NCBI GenBank assembly: GCA_911728455.2
Contig: OU452219.1
Span: 10,816,397-10,880,396 of the forward strand
DNA length: 64,000 nucleotides
Direction of reading: 5' to 3'
From: Marthasterias glacialis
Lineage: Eukaryota > Echinodermata > Asteroidea > Forcipulatida > Asteriidae
Shown here in pieces: positions 26,301 to 45,400 of this stretch; position 1 is the stretch's first letter, and every line of letters starts with the position of its first letter. The notes beneath the pieces were generated by a model, which did not search any database, was not told the DNA's origin, and worked only from the letters and a program-made list of their open reading frames with translations. Position numbers and translations under genes: made by a program.

Positions 26301-28079
26301 TGTTTGCTCCCTCAAATATGTTCTTTTGATGGCGAGGGTTTTTAGTTTGCGAAAGTTCCTTGAAACAAACCGAATCGTGCATCGGAAACAGCCATAAGAC
26401 TTCCTAATCAAATTCTAAAGATAAGTTAATGTATGTAGAATGTTAATATATATTTTTTATTATTATTTGATGATTTTTAATTATCATTTTATATATAAGT
26501 GAAAAATAAAATATTGTATCAGGAATAGATTTGTGAAAATCTCCAAAATAATGTTTGTTGAAGGTCATGGCCATTGTAACTGTTCGAACTACCCTCCAAA
26601 AGTAAACAAAACCTCATGGTGGTTGTAACATTATTGAAATATAAATAAACAAACAAGATAAACGAATTATCTTTTTTTTTTACGGTGGTGTTTGCATTGA
26701 AGTTATTTCTTGCATGCATTATTTTTTATAAATTGGAAACTCCGGATGAAACTTAAATGCGCCTATACTGTACAGTCAGTGTGAACAAAATGTTTGGAAT
26801 TGCAATATACAATTTCATACTTACGTTTGCCATGTCTGAAGTTGAATTGGTTGAATCTTGAGGAAAAGAACAAGTTGCACACTCTTCACCGATGGTTAAA
26901 ACAACTATTAAAACATCTGACTATACTCAACCAATATATAGACCTAATGTACAATGGGGCCCATCCCTTACTATTCGTGTCACACGTATCACTCCGCACG
27001 CAGTCATGTAGTTCCACAAACTCAGCAAACACGACGTCATTATTCTGACCTGATCCACAAACTAAACAAAGCATTATTCATAATTGGTTGTATAATCGCA
27101 GTGGGTGCGGTTTTTAATATCTTATGGGATTCAAATGAAAAAAAACATATACAGTATGTAGTTATGGATACATATGGATTTACGTCAACCTATTACTGCG
27201 TACTGTAATGGGTATCATGGTCAAGGCTGAGGTAGTTTGATTTGCATGTAGTATTAAATTCATGGACATTTCTATAATTGGCATAACATTACACAGATAC
27301 GGAATAGTTGTGAGGCTAGAAGGAGAAATAGTCTGGTTCTTGTCTGTACAGTGAATGTTATATTTGATTGATGTTATTGGATGCAAGGAACATGGCCAAA
27401 ATGATGGCAGCATGATAATGGTCTATTATCATCAATATTAAATGGAAATCACACCATTGTTTTGCGAAAGACAAATATTAATTCACATTCTCTAGTGTTC
27501 AGTAAACACACCATGCAACCATAGAGCAATACAAGGACCAGCAGCTTGTGAACACTTTCATCAGTGGTCAGGTTTTCGTGGTGGCAGTGGCGATGGCGGT
27601 GGTGGTGGGGTGGTGTTTCTTGTTTTTTCCCCTCAAAAACCTGAGCACCTGTTTTGAAAAAAATCACATGTTGAATACTTTCGAGGTTGCAGATTATAGG
27701 CATATGTAGAGAAAAAAAAATTGAACTTGGCATCGTTAGACGTATGCATTCCCCAAGAAATCTCCCAAACACTCAAAAATGTGTTGTTTTTTTTAAGTGT
27801 GTGGGAGAAAACGATGGGTATTGTTGTATTGCAAAGTTTATCCAGGCACGTTTTGTTACACAATGGTACCAACACAATGGGGAGTTACTCGCACGCTCAC
27901 AATCGATCGACAAAACATGAAATATTGTGACGAATCCACACTGACACTGTTTAATGTATGTTTTTTTTTTCCTTTCTTCTCTGGCGGTCACAAAGAAAGT
28001 CCCTCACAAGTTGGTTCTAACTTTACATCGTTTTGGACGTGATGAATATTTACATTCATCGCGGTGATCACGTGCCCCT
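23371..28079. other. Intergenic stretch with a CpG-richer block
   Basis: About 24950-26000 is visibly richer in G, C and CpG, which leaves several overlapping frames open on both strands. None resembles a known protein. It could be regulatory DNA upstream of CaML. An exon-like segment (CTCCAG ... TTCAG|GTGAGT) lies on the + strand at about 24819-24887, and a donor-like CACG|GTGAGT on the - strand near 23501. Neither is supported further. Confidence 0.3.
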
Positions 28080-28350
28080 TTAAAGGGGGTATATATATAT
28101 GCATCTAATGCCCTTTAAATGGTTGTTCATCACACATCGGCGAAACTGGGGTAAAATATTAGGGGCCACAAGGGGGTGCACCATTTGTTTTTCTAAGGGG
28201 GACTTCTGGCCAATTAAAACTGTAGTTTCCTTTTTTGCATTTTCCCCAAACAAGCCCCCCTTTCAGCGCTCTTGTTCTGCCGTTTAATGCCAATTGGCCG
28301 TTTACTACTTTTAATAAGACATTCTAACGTTGAGGTAAAAAGAAATACAT
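28080..28350 (-). repeat. Dispersed repeat family R2 copy (1 of 3)
   Basis: On the - strand it contains GGCTTGTTT, GGAAACTACAGTTTTAATTG, GCCAGAAGT, ATGGTGCACCCCC and TTTTACCCCAGTTTCGCCG, in the same order as 56750-57020 and 57707-58060. Non-coding. Confidence 0.7.
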
Positions 28351-28782
28351 TGTCTGCCTGTAGACAAATATAAAATAGTTTAAAAAAACATGACTACTAA
28401 ATAAAAGCTTACAAATCTAAAATATTATTCGGATAGTTTTTTAAATCTCAAAAGTCTAGATTTCAAATGGGGGGGAGGGGGAACGGATATTAGTTGGGGA
28501 CATTTGCCCTAAGTTATCATGCCCACACTGGCATCATATTAAAGAAAAACAATATTTTTCCTTCAAAAAAACTTCTGTACATTAGGGAAGTGTTGCTATT
28601 CTTGTAGACGGATATTTTATAAGACTTTCTGTAGAGGAATATTTTGGGGTCCAAGCTATGTTTTTTTTTTTTAAATAACACAACTCCAGACATAAACGCT
28701 TATCAAGACGAATGTACCATCAGTGTTCGTCTGATGCCAAGTGAAAATGTAAGATTATGTATATCGTCAACTTCTGAGTCCA

Positions 28783-28815
28783 TTTTTTTTTTTTTTTTTT
28801 TTGGGGGGGGGGGAG
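28783..28815 (+). repeat. T-run followed by G-run
   Basis: About twenty T then twelve G bases with one A. Such runs border several repeats in this window. Confidence 0.85.
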
Positions 28816-28960
28816 GGGGTACGGAGCTGCTTAAGCACGCAATAATTGGCTAAGCACAACAGGTAACGGGTAACCAACAAACACGCTATGTCATGCACAC
28901 TCTAAGTGACTGGTTTCCAGCTAAAAATGCTTATCAAGTAAAACGAAAATATAGTTCCGG
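28815..28960. repeat. Dispersed repeat, sea-star-like
   Basis: Contains GAGCTGCTTAAGCACGC, GGCTAAGCACAACAGG, ACACGCTATGTCATGCA and CTGGTTTCCAGCTAAAAATG, in an order I associate with a common asteroid repeat from memory. Not checked. Confidence 0.4.
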
Positions 28961-29349
28961 TGTATACTGAAATCATAGCATTCTTCGTGATGCTTAACAT
29001 GCGACTGGGATATATGCAAATGAATGATTTTACAATGTAAAGGTCGATTTTGTCGTATTGTCACGTAGAGCTTCCATGAAAATATTACATATCAATGGAA
29101 TTAAATGTAAGCTTTATGGATTTTTGCGTTCAATGTTTTTTTGTTTGTTGGGGTGTTGGGGAGTCGTTTGTATGTTTGTTTAATTTCTAATAGCAGCGAT
29201 TTCCCGTAAGAAGATTTCGCGTTTAGGTGGAGTTGATTTGGATGTTTAGACCACGTAACAAAAACACGCTAATTCTTTGTAAACATTCCAGATTATCTTA
29301 CTATAAATCCAACTTGGAATGCAATTAAAATTATATTATAGACGACGTG

Positions 29350-29725
29350 AAATTGTAATCATGTTTACCCTTTGTGAATCAAGGTAAAGATACTTAAATT
29401 GATTGACAGTATAAAAAGCTGATGGACTCGGTGTTCTTACACTCTGTGAATCAAGATGAGGTACAGCATTGGCCATTTTGATACCACCTGTTTTGACTGC
29501 CGAAACTGGTATCCTTACACTCTTTGGTTCAACGTGAGGTATATCATCGGCCATTTTGATAGCACATGTTTAAACTGCCGAAACTGGTACCCTTACACTC
29601 TGTGAATCAAGGCGAGGAGCAACATTGGCCATTCGTTTTGGTAACACTTGTTTAAACTGCTTTGACTGGTATCCTTACTGTCAGACTGTGAATCAAGACA
29701 ATGTACAGCATTGATAATACAGGGG
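29350..29725. repeat. Tandem repeat, unit about 77-80 bp, four or more copies
   Basis: The unit includes TACACTCTGTGAATCAAG, GCATTGGCCATTTTGATA, TGTTTAAACTGCCGAAACTG and GTATCCT. Copies are 80-90% alike by eye, with a shorter degenerate first copy. Two weak - strand frames inside it only reflect the repeat. Confidence 0.85.
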
Positions 29726-30552
29726 AACCAGCTATGATACCCGCTTTGAATCATGATACAGAACCGGGACATCATTTAGGCAAAGCTCCTTCCCCTACAC
29801 CAAAGTGTTATCATCTGTGATGAAAATTCAACTCTGTTTAAATGTGACTTGCGTAGGCGTGTTATTACAGACAATTTGTAAAAGAAACTTCATTCAATTT
29901 CCTGTTGAAATCAGTTCATCATCGCAAACCACATACCTTTCCAGAAAGATCGAAACAATCATCAGCCCCACAAATTAATTTCAGTTTGAATCGGCAACGA
30001 TATTTTTAATTTTTGTTTTTAGTAATAAATTCTGTCGTTAAAAGTGATGGTAAAATCTGATAGGTTGGTGCGACATTTGAAATACCGGACACGCATCACG
30101 CGTGCATGGGCTCTGCAACGGACCGGCTGTTGTTGACAATCAGTTATTGGTTTCTAAACGGAACGGCTGTTAATACATAAAATGGGGAAAAAAATAAATA
30201 AATAAAAAAAATCCCGAACACGTTCAGGATTAAGTCTATTTGGAACTAGGTTGTTGCAAAGCTATGGAGCTTTTAAAGGGACATAGGTGAGAAAAAAAAA
30301 ATGGAAAAAGATCTTCGTTTGAACGAAAACAACTTTGTTCGAAAGAAGATTATTTTCGCTCGAACGGAGATTTGTTTTCCATTTTTTTCGTACAAAGCTG
30401 ATGCGTCACCAAAACAAATTAAAATAAAAAAATGAAAAAAATGAAAATTGTCATGAGAAGTTGTTTCTTGGTTTCTTTCTGTTAGAAGACACAGAAGTGT
30501 AATTTCATGGTTTGATAAACTCATAATCTAAGGAATCCGAGAGACGTTTGAG

Positions 30553-30690
30553 AATAGACCAATCCATCAAGCCCCGCCCTTGCTGTATTGACCAATCACA
30601 AACGTGATTGCGCAACAAAAAGTACGACAAACATGTTAGTGCATATATAGGTGCGTGCACAGTGGGCGGGGCTTAATGGATTGGTCTATT
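30553..30690. repeat. 138-bp palindromic element with CCAAT and GC boxes
   Basis: The 27-bp arms at 30553-30579 and 30664-30690 are inverted copies with one mismatch. Each holds GACCAATCC and CCCCGCCC words. The spacer holds another CCAAT (GACCAATCAC) and CATATATAGG near 30642. It is probably a small inverted-repeat transposon, but its words and its place just before the ORF at 30731 could supply a promoter. Confidence 0.75.
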
Positions 30691-30730
30691 ACTTAAACAC
30701 AAGTAAAGTTTCTGAGAAATTTCAGATACT

Positions 30731-31150
30731 ATGGTGTCTGAAATCTCTGACTCGACGTCAACAAAGACAAGGTTGTTGGTTGTCGGGGACAAGAAAACGA
30801 CAGTTTTATTTTACAAGCTTTATAAGAAAGTTACCAGTGGTGACATTCGTTACAAGAAAAAATTCCGTCAGACACGGTGTGGAAGATTTATTTTTGTCTG
30901 TTCCAATACAGACTTTATGCAGAACAAAATGTATTACCATTACCGTATACAAGTTCCTGTACATAGGTCTTGTGTTTGGTTGTTTTTGTCAACAAAGACA
31001 TGCCATGTAAAGTTTCGGTGTTATATATCATCGGCTCTGGACTATAAGGTCGTTAGTTCAGATTATATGGAATTTATCAAAAACGGTTTTGCATATTTTG
31101 GAGCTCCTGATAAATGGGGGTTAATTGATCAAGAGTGGTTTTCAAAGTAA
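30731..31150 (+). CDS. Unknown intronless 139-residue ORF
   Basis: Opens at an ATG in good context (A at -3, G at +4), about 85 nt after a TATA-like CATATATAGG. The predicted protein is basic and aromatic-rich, with blocks such as LLVVGDKKTTVLFYKLYKK, YYHYRIQVPVHRSCVWLF and YFGAPDKWGLIDQEWF. There is no signal peptide, clear membrane helix or motif I recognise. Its length and even composition make it the best non-calmodulin frame outside the retrotransposon. No AATAAA follows closely. It could be a lineage-specific gene, a domesticated or broken transposon product, or chance. Confidence 0.35.
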   Translation: MVSEISDSTSTKTRLLVVGDKKTTVLFYKLYKKVTSGDIRYKKKFRQTRCGRFIFVCSNTDFMQNKMYYHYRIQVPVHRSCVWLFLSTKTCHVKFRCYISSALDYKVVSSDYMEFIKNGFAYFGAPDKWGLIDQEWFSK

Positions 31151-31739
31151 TTGTTTGGCAAAAAGAAACAATCATTTTCTGAGTAATTCATTTATCTTTG
31201 GATTTAAATTTTTTTTATTTTATTTGATAGATGCATGTTTCATTTAACGACCTTTTGATCATTATGGATATGAAGTTGCAATTAAGGACCTTGTAGCAAT
31301 GAGCCGACGATATTATATGTGTCATACGCATGAATCTGAGTCAAACATCTAATTCTTTATTTCGTTCGATGCTGCATTGCCAGTAGAAAGACCCCATAAT
31401 AATACTTCACTGTAAAAAAATCACTAAATCAATAATCCAGTTTTTTAATCAATATTTTGACAACTTATGGGGAAAGTTTTACACTCAATTTTTAAAACAG
31501 CCGCCGTAAGACAAAGACAACGGTAAAAGTAGAATCAAATTATTAGTTTCAATCTGAAAGCTCAATGATTATAATGTTCATACTAATACGGCATATATAG
31601 GTGATGGGATTGTGCCTCTGCTGATGCAAGCATTTGGCACACAGACAGTATATGTTTTGAGAAAGGGATTTGGCTATTGGGCCATCGCAGAATTGTCCCT
31701 TGAACAAATAAATGTCGAATAACAAGCAATTTCAAAATT

Positions 31740-31890
31740 TTCAGAAAGGCTCCCACTTTACTATATTTAATCCTCCAGAGAAATATTTGCGTCTGAAATA
31801 CTGCCCGAGTCGGAATGAAAGCTATTGAACAGACGGCTGTTGAATCATCACTGCTTACATGCTGCAAACGAATCAAGCCCAATATGGACG
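31740..31890. repeat. Dispersed repeat family copy (2 of 3)
   Basis: Contains CCTCCAGAGAAATATTTGCG, GAAATACTGCCCGAGTCGG, ATCATCACTGCTT and CAAACGAATCAAGCCC, in the order seen at 18080-18215 and 41525-41680. Confidence 0.5.
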
Positions 31891-32035
31891 TTTATAATTT
31901 TTGACAAAACGTTAAACGTTTTTCGTTTTTTTTTTTTTTTTTTACCAAAACGTGATCACCAAGTTTTAGGAAATGTTCACATGTCGGTTGAATGGTTTGT
32001 TTATTTAAAACTAGAAGGTGGAAGGTGAATCTACT

Positions 32036-32129
32036 CTTGAAAAAAAAATAAAAATAAAAAGGGGGCAAAAAAAAGAAAAAAGGAAAAAAGAAAACAGAAG
32101 AAGGAGAAGAAGAAGAAGAAGAGAAAAAA
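32036..32129 (+). repeat. Almost pure purine tract
   Basis: About 94 nt of A and G with only a few T or C interruptions, ending in (GAA)n. Such tracts can form triplex (H-DNA) structures. The reverse-strand frames rich in Phe, Ser and Leu are artefacts. Confidence 0.8.
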
Positions 32130-32978
32130 CACGACGCTCCCTTGAAGATGGTACAAGCAGGCAACGTAGCAAGATATAAGACTCAACATTTTGAGTTAAT
32201 ATGTGCAAAAATGTGTAATTTTCCTCGTTTCCTTGTAACATTTTTCAATGTAAGTGTAACATTCCTTTAAAAATATTTTCTCCAGACTTTATAGCCATTA
32301 GTTTTAGTTGACTGACTTCGGTGGGGAAAAAATATAGAAAAAATAGACTACAGTTAAATGGCGGTCTTTACGTCTGAACGGTTTCATGTTTAGCAGTAGT
32401 GCTCGGGAGGCCTGTGGGAGTTAGCATTGTGCAAAACGTTGTGCTGAATTTATTGTCTGGAGTTGGGACGTGTTGAAAGAGAAAGTAGCATTAACATAAA
32501 CAAATTCTCCAGACCGTAGCGAACAACTGACACAAATACTGGTATGTAGTATTTTGATTCAAATTTACTTGCTTTTCTCTAAATTTATTTCTCTAAACTT
32601 GTGTATTTTCTGTTAGCAAGTTGTTTTATAACGACGTTTTTTATAGCATTTTTACCTGATTAGTTTTCAAAGAGTTTTCTTTAAAACAAGAAAAAATCAA
32701 TAAAACTTCCAATACTGTAACTTCTTAATTGATCCAGGCACAGAACCGCAAAGAAAGTTATCCTTAAAAAAATGACCTTTGACCAAATTTTGGTTTGAAA
32801 CGGCAAGGAAACAATTGGCGGAATCGAATACAATTTTTTTTCGAAGGCAACAACCTCTTCTGATTTACATTTATCAGGAAGGTTGGTCCAAAGATTAAGC
32901 TTTATCAAGAAGTAAGTTTCCCTTTAGAAAAGGTGCATTTTTCTGACAAACCACCCCAAAATTCTTCCATTAACTATA

Positions 32979-33221
32979 CTTTAAAAACTCCCGGTTCAGA
33001 ATTGACCAGCATTCCGGGTCACACGAGGGCGGCTTGGTCAAGCTGACGCAGATGACTGGTTTAAAACAAAATTGGATTTTAACTTGGATTCTGCATCAGT
33101 TTGACCCATGCATTTCTGGGTCATCTTTGACACAGTTTCCGGGTCATACTGACCCCAAAATGGGTCTGGCCCCACGGGACTCGGAATCCGGGTCAATGCT
33201 GACCCGTGAGTTTTTAGAGCG
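32979..33221. mobile_element. Inverted-repeat transposon (GGGTCA family), TATA duplication
   Basis: The ends match over about 45 bp: left CTTTAAAAACTCCCGGTTCA, right complemented CGCTCTAAAAACTCACGGGT, both continuing through GATTCCG/CATTCCG and GGTC. It is flanked by TATA on both sides (32975-32978, 33222-33225), consistent with a 4-bp target duplication. The inside is rich in TTGACCC and GGGTCA words; non-coding. A related copy lies at 58560-58768. Confidence 0.7.
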
Positions 33222-33604
33222 TATAGGCAATTCGTAAAAATAATTATTTTCAAATTTAGAATCAGCTGTTGAATTTTGTAGCAAAAATTGAATTACAGAC
33301 TTAAAAAAGATTGAATGACTTCACTTGGGGGAGATTATACACAATTCCTAAATGATTTCATACCATGTTGTGGTAACAAAGTTATTTTATGCTAATAAAA
33401 GAGACTTATCGTAAATTCAAATAAATTGAGAATCAAGTTGGAAAATCCCTGTAGTGGATATATTTTTTATTCAGAAATCGCGCGTTCAAACACCAACGTG
33501 CGCGAGAAACAATACAGAAACCGATTCTTAAAAACACTAATTGTAAACAAATTTACAATGAAAGTGTGAAACCATTCCAGAGAATTTAATAACTAGTATT
33601 AATG

Positions 33605-33680
33605 TACACTGTCGGAGAGTCCAGTGTCGACGCTGTCTGAGAATCTAGTGTCGACACTGTTGGAGAATCTAGCGTCGATA
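33605..33680 (+). repeat. 24-bp tandem repeat, three copies
   Basis: Unit consensus ACTGTCGGAGAATCTAGTGT followed by CGAC, with a few substitutions. Confidence 0.85.
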
Positions 33681-34444
33681 AATCTTTATAAAAAAAGTGA
33701 AAATCGCAGACAGAAACTGATCGATTTTTCTGATTGATTTATATGTGAAAATGGGCTCCATAATATGGCATAATTATTTTTGTTTTTTTGCTTTATGGAT
33801 GGCCGCCCACTTTACCATATAAATACCACAGTAAACATTACGTTGTAAGATCTCTAAAATTGTAAAAATTAGTGCAAATTTGCATTGAATAAATTTGATT
33901 TTAATTCTTCTGATTAGACTCGACTCGACTTTATGTCTTCAGTAATTTCTACCATCTCCCAAAAGACTTTGAAAAAATGAACTATATACATCGTCAATTG
34001 TATTCAGACATTACGTGAACATGGTGGTCAACATTTTGAACAGACCGTTCAAAAAGGACGAGTCATATTCGATGGTAACATTTTGATTTTGAAAATATGG
34101 ATTTTTATAACAATTAATCTTATGCGCACTATGACAAAGCTATAATAAGTGTATAATATTTTTTTTTTATTCGGCGTAGATTCCACTGGTTAGCCTTTGC
34201 GTTAGAATGTTTGTGTGAGAGGTTTTACTAGAAATGATAAAAACGCGACGCATGAGCTTACCCTGTAGAGCCCCATAATAGGCAAACGGGAAGAGGGCGC
34301 CCTTCAAGCAGCCGTAATACCAAGCCAATTAATGGGGATCGCCATTAAAACAACTTTATCGAGCGATGAAGTTTGTTGGCTAGTTAACATTCACGTGACA
34401 TCTGAATAACAGTAAATTGATTATTTATATATACACAGAAATCA

Positions 34445-34445
<1 letters not shown>

Positions 34446-34500
<55 letters not shown>
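34446..34500 (+). repeat. (ATT)n microsatellite
   Basis: About 18 uninterrupted ATT units. Confidence 0.97.
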
Positions 34501-34501
<1 letters not shown>

Positions 34502-34811
34502 CCAAACACAACACAAACTACTTGCTGTCGCTGGCTCTTAAATATTCCGGTTTGAGAATTTTAAACTTTATGTAGATTGATTGAAATTATGAACAGTCAC
34601 TGTGTAGTTTTGATCGCATCACTAGGAATTTCATGGTTAAATAAATAGATAAAAATATTTCGTAATCTTGAAAGGTACCGTCGTCGGTTTTTGTCTGCCC
34701 TTTATACTACCTTAAACTGTTAGAAAATATCACACAATTAAGAAGTGCATCTTTGAGCACAACAAGAAATCACTCCACCATCATAAGACATTTCAAACGA
34801 GCACTTTTAAA

Positions 34812-34943
34812 ATGGCCGATCATAAAAACGGAAGACTCCGTAACTTGATGGTCCGCGTAAACTCGACCACTGTGGCTGGTTTGTCACGATTGTCTAATCA
34901 GCAGTCCAATAATGACACGATGTCACTTGGCGGCCATTATTAA
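34812..34943 (+). other. Possible 43-codon small ORF between inverted repeats
   Basis: The frame starts AAAATGG and reads MADHKNGRLRNLMVRVNSTT, then 23 more codons to TAA. The start and end lie in inverted copies of TTTTAAAATGGCCG and CGGCCATTATTAAAA. It is antisense to the expected 3' UTR of CaM-B. It may be a small element or a coincidence. Confidence 0.15.
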
Positions 34944-35094
34944 AAACGCCCTCTATTTTGGTGACGATTTACCCGATCTTCCGAGGGTGGTGGAACACGT
35001 AGAGACATCGTTCAACCATCAGCTGTCGCACACAACAAGACAGAATGAATGGATACAACAAGATGAGGCGGTATGACATGGGCTGGGAAGAACT

Positions 35095-42385
<7,291 letters not shown>

Positions 42386-42640
42386 TGATGTAGAAAGCAA
42401 ATTTCCAGCCAAGGTCAGTGACGGAAGAAAGGCGACTCGGCGATGTTTCTCTGGGTAGGTTGAGAAGTAAAGTGCGCACCGGCTCGTACGCGTTCGTACG
42501 CTGACTCATAGCATCGGAATCCCAACTTTTCAAAGCACGCCAGACATGCGGTTCATGCGGCGATGGTCGCCTCAAGATTGGCAATTTCCACCCAGCGTAT
42601 ACCCGCCATAAAAAGAAAACCAGTATAAGCTCAGATAGGC
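42386..42640 (-). promoter_or_regulatory. Probable 5' UTR / promoter of CaM-B
   Basis: CpG-rich relative to its surroundings. On the - strand it holds TTTTTATGGCGGGTATACGC about 205-225 nt before the ATG, a possible TATA-like element. Transcription start unknown. Confidence 0.3.
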
Positions 42641-43348
42641 TAAGGAGCCCGCCACTCCAGCACGTTCAAACTATTAGAATTACGTAAGAGAAGTATTGCT
42701 TTTAATTTCTTCGAAAATTAGAGATTATGAACGATTCGTTATTCCTCATGAAACGCCTCATTAGCTGCGCTCTAAATCGATATTGTCGGTGCTATACATA
42801 AGACATGGGACACCTTCCATGCCGGGCGGATCATAACCAATATGCAGGAAATATTGTATTAAAGGTTCGCGCAGAAATTAAAATTTACCATTTTCAAGTT
42901 GTTGCATGACATTAAGACGAAGCCGCTTGGCGGGCTTATGTTACCGTGCCGAGTACATTTTACACGTTGCCAATTAACAGTTGCTTAATTCTCTAATTAA
43001 AGGTTGCCAGCACTTCAAACAAAGTTTTGGCAGTTACCCAGTTATTTTGCCTCGATACAACTTTCACTCGAAAAGACTCTCGTGTTAGTTTCAAGAAACA
43101 CGTTGTGCTTGTTGAACAATTTAGGCTAAACATCAAAAGTAGGAATGCTGGTCCACTTTCTAAAAAAAATAATTTACGGATAATTTCTGAAACAGTAAAT
43201 ATGATAAATTCATCTGAGAATTTATCTGAAACGGTATAAGAGAATATAAGAATTTTCATGTAATACAAATATACCAAAGTATAATCTACTGGCAACATAT
43301 ATACTCAAACAAATACAACATTACATACCCAAAATAAGCCGATATCTG
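42641..43348. other. Intergenic stretch
   Basis: AT-rich. Opposing frames near 43000-43300 resemble no known protein. Confidence 0.45.
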
Positions 43349-43560
43349 CAGGGGCGGATCCAGGATTTTCCAAACGGGTTGGGGGGGGGGCATGAAATTT
43401 ACCGATCAAGCAGCAAATGATGATTGAAGGCAAATGAACATTGTAGTATAATGTCGAAAGTTTATTTCTCATTGCAAGTCGGCGGGATGATATCTTGATT
43501 TTTTTTTCGGAAGGAAAAATAGGGGGCGTGCGCCCCTCACGCCCCCTGGATCCGCCCCTG
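43349..43560. mobile_element. 212-bp inverted-repeat transposon with 5-bp target duplication
   Basis: The ends are CAGGGGCGGATCCAGG on both sides in inverted orientation. The flanks are ATCTG at 43344-43348 and 43561-43565, an exact 5-bp target duplication. The inside has G-runs and no frame. This is the best-bounded insertion in the window. Confidence 0.88.
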
Positions 43561-44799
43561 ATCTGTTTCTGTCTTAATTGTTAATTAATAATTGTTAATC
43601 AGAATTATTTGTCATGTGTTTTTATATACTAAACTTTAAAAAAATTATTCAAACAAAATGTGGTCGCCCTCCGCGGTTGGCCCAGTTCCAACTTGGGCTT
43701 TATTCCTATAGTAATCAACTGCAATTTTCAATATTGTTCTTCTCTACTATTTAATAAATAAGACATGAATTCGTGCAAGATTCAATTTGAGGATAGTCAC
43801 TGTATACTTTATACCTCTTATGAATTGTGGAAGAATCATTTTATTGAGTGGAAACAGGAACTGAGCTTACAAGAAGTGTAGGTCCCCTTTAATGGGTGCA
43901 ATGCGTCTTGCTACCCCGCTGTAAGATATGCGCAGAAGGACATGCGCAGCGGCCAGTCTGCAGCAGTATCCCAAACTCCATTGACGTCAATTCGATATCT
44001 TGATTATTATTTGAACATGGGTGTTGTAGTAGAATATTAAACATGCGCAGTATTGCAGGTTGTGTGCTGAGCCTATGTACAATGTATATATCATAGTTTG
44101 ACAACACAGCGAGGTATTGTGAAAATATTACTGATGCCCACCGTCATGAGATATTGATGATCGATGCAATTTGTTGTGTATTAATAACTGTCTTTTATTT
44201 ATAATCTTCTGTTGAGACCATATTTTTACAGGGTTCATAAATAGGTATGCCTCGGCAGATAATGCCATAAATTTAGCAGTTAATAATTTAAAGACATGGT
44301 GGAGTCTGTTGCATGGTTGCGGGCGGGGTGGGGGGGGGGGGGGGGGGGGGGGGGTATGTGCCGTTTTGACGTTTGATACCGTACTACTGGGAACAATTAC
44401 CGTAGTTATTAGCTTAGGGACATAGAGCAGTTGGTGCACAAACGTGACACATGAAACTAGAATAAACCCTTAAAATAAATTACCTGTTGATCATTTTGAA
44501 ATGAAAATTATCATTTCAACATGGTGTAGTTGTTGTGTTAGAAAAGTTGAACAATTTCTCTCGTCTGAAAGCTGATAATATTGTCTCTTCTGAAATACAG
44601 CGATCTTCAACGCAATTAAACACAAGTACAAAATTGCTAATTAACAACGACGATATGAAATATGCACAAAATCCAGCCCCTAGGGCAAAACCCAAACCAT
44701 TTTAGTTATTATTATTAGTATTATTTTTTATGTCTGGTAATGAGACCAAGGATGCCTCAAACGTCAGTTAAATCACTGTAGCTCTGAGGCATGAGGAAA
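43561..44799. other. Intergenic stretch
   Basis: Only a G-run (about 44323-44354) stands out; the Pro-rich reverse frame across it is an artefact. Confidence 0.5.
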
Positions 44800-45079
44800 C
44801 CCCATAGATAAGGATGCTTGCTAATGTGAACCAGAAACACCGGGGTAAACCCCTACTCTTTCACGATAGTGTTCTGGGTTCTTTTACGTACACTACCCAT
44901 CCTAGTGCATGGGACCAACTGCTTAACGGCCCATCTGAAGGACAAAGCAATTATGGTAAAGTGTCTTGCTCAAGGACACAAGTGTCGAGACTGGCCAGGC
45001 TGGTATTCAAACCCACATTCTGTAAACTACAGAACTTATGTTCGGCAGACTATAGACCGCTCGGCCACGACACTCCAAA
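44800..45079 (-). mobile_element. tRNA-derived SINE (second family, full head)
   Basis: On the - strand it opens GTGTCGTGGCCGAGCGGTCT, with a perfect class-II tRNA A box TGGCCGAGCGG (45057-45067), and then GGGTTTGAATACC as B box (45002-45014). The spacing and words suggest a Ser or Leu tRNA ancestor. The body contains CCTTGAGCAAGACACTTTAC and ends past CATGCCTCAGAGC. The + strand frames of 75-120 codons here are SINE artefacts. A rearranged relative is at 62760-62860. Confidence 0.75.
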
Positions 45080-45239
45080 GTTACCGTACCCCTTAACTGA
45101 AAACATGACCACCAACGATTTCATAGGCTGGGTGTATGGCACATGTGTCTATCTGAAACTTGGAGGATGGGAATGACTTTTACTATTTTTTAAACAACAT
45201 TTATATGATCTCTTTAAAAGTGTGTGCACAGGTAAGATT

Positions 45240-45400
45240 GAAAGTGTAAATATTCATTATGTGAACACAACTAACATGACAGAAGATGGAGATAGTTGAA
45301 AATTTCCCTTGAAATACTTTTGCCTGAAGTGCTATAATTTTTGAGGAATGCCAAAAACGATTAGTTTTGATCTCGCGCCCAAAACTCGATGTTTAAAAAA
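45240..45400. repeat. Partial copy of the 14.7-kb transposon interior
   Basis: Shares AAATTTCCCTTGAAATACTT, TGCCTGAAGTGCTAT and TTTTTGA.GAATG with 14765-14815; the terminal inverted repeats are not present. Confidence 0.45.

Noticed and set aside
44814..45176. 120-codon + strand frame
   Set aside because: It lies across a tRNA-derived SINE in reverse orientation, with A and B boxes on the other strand.
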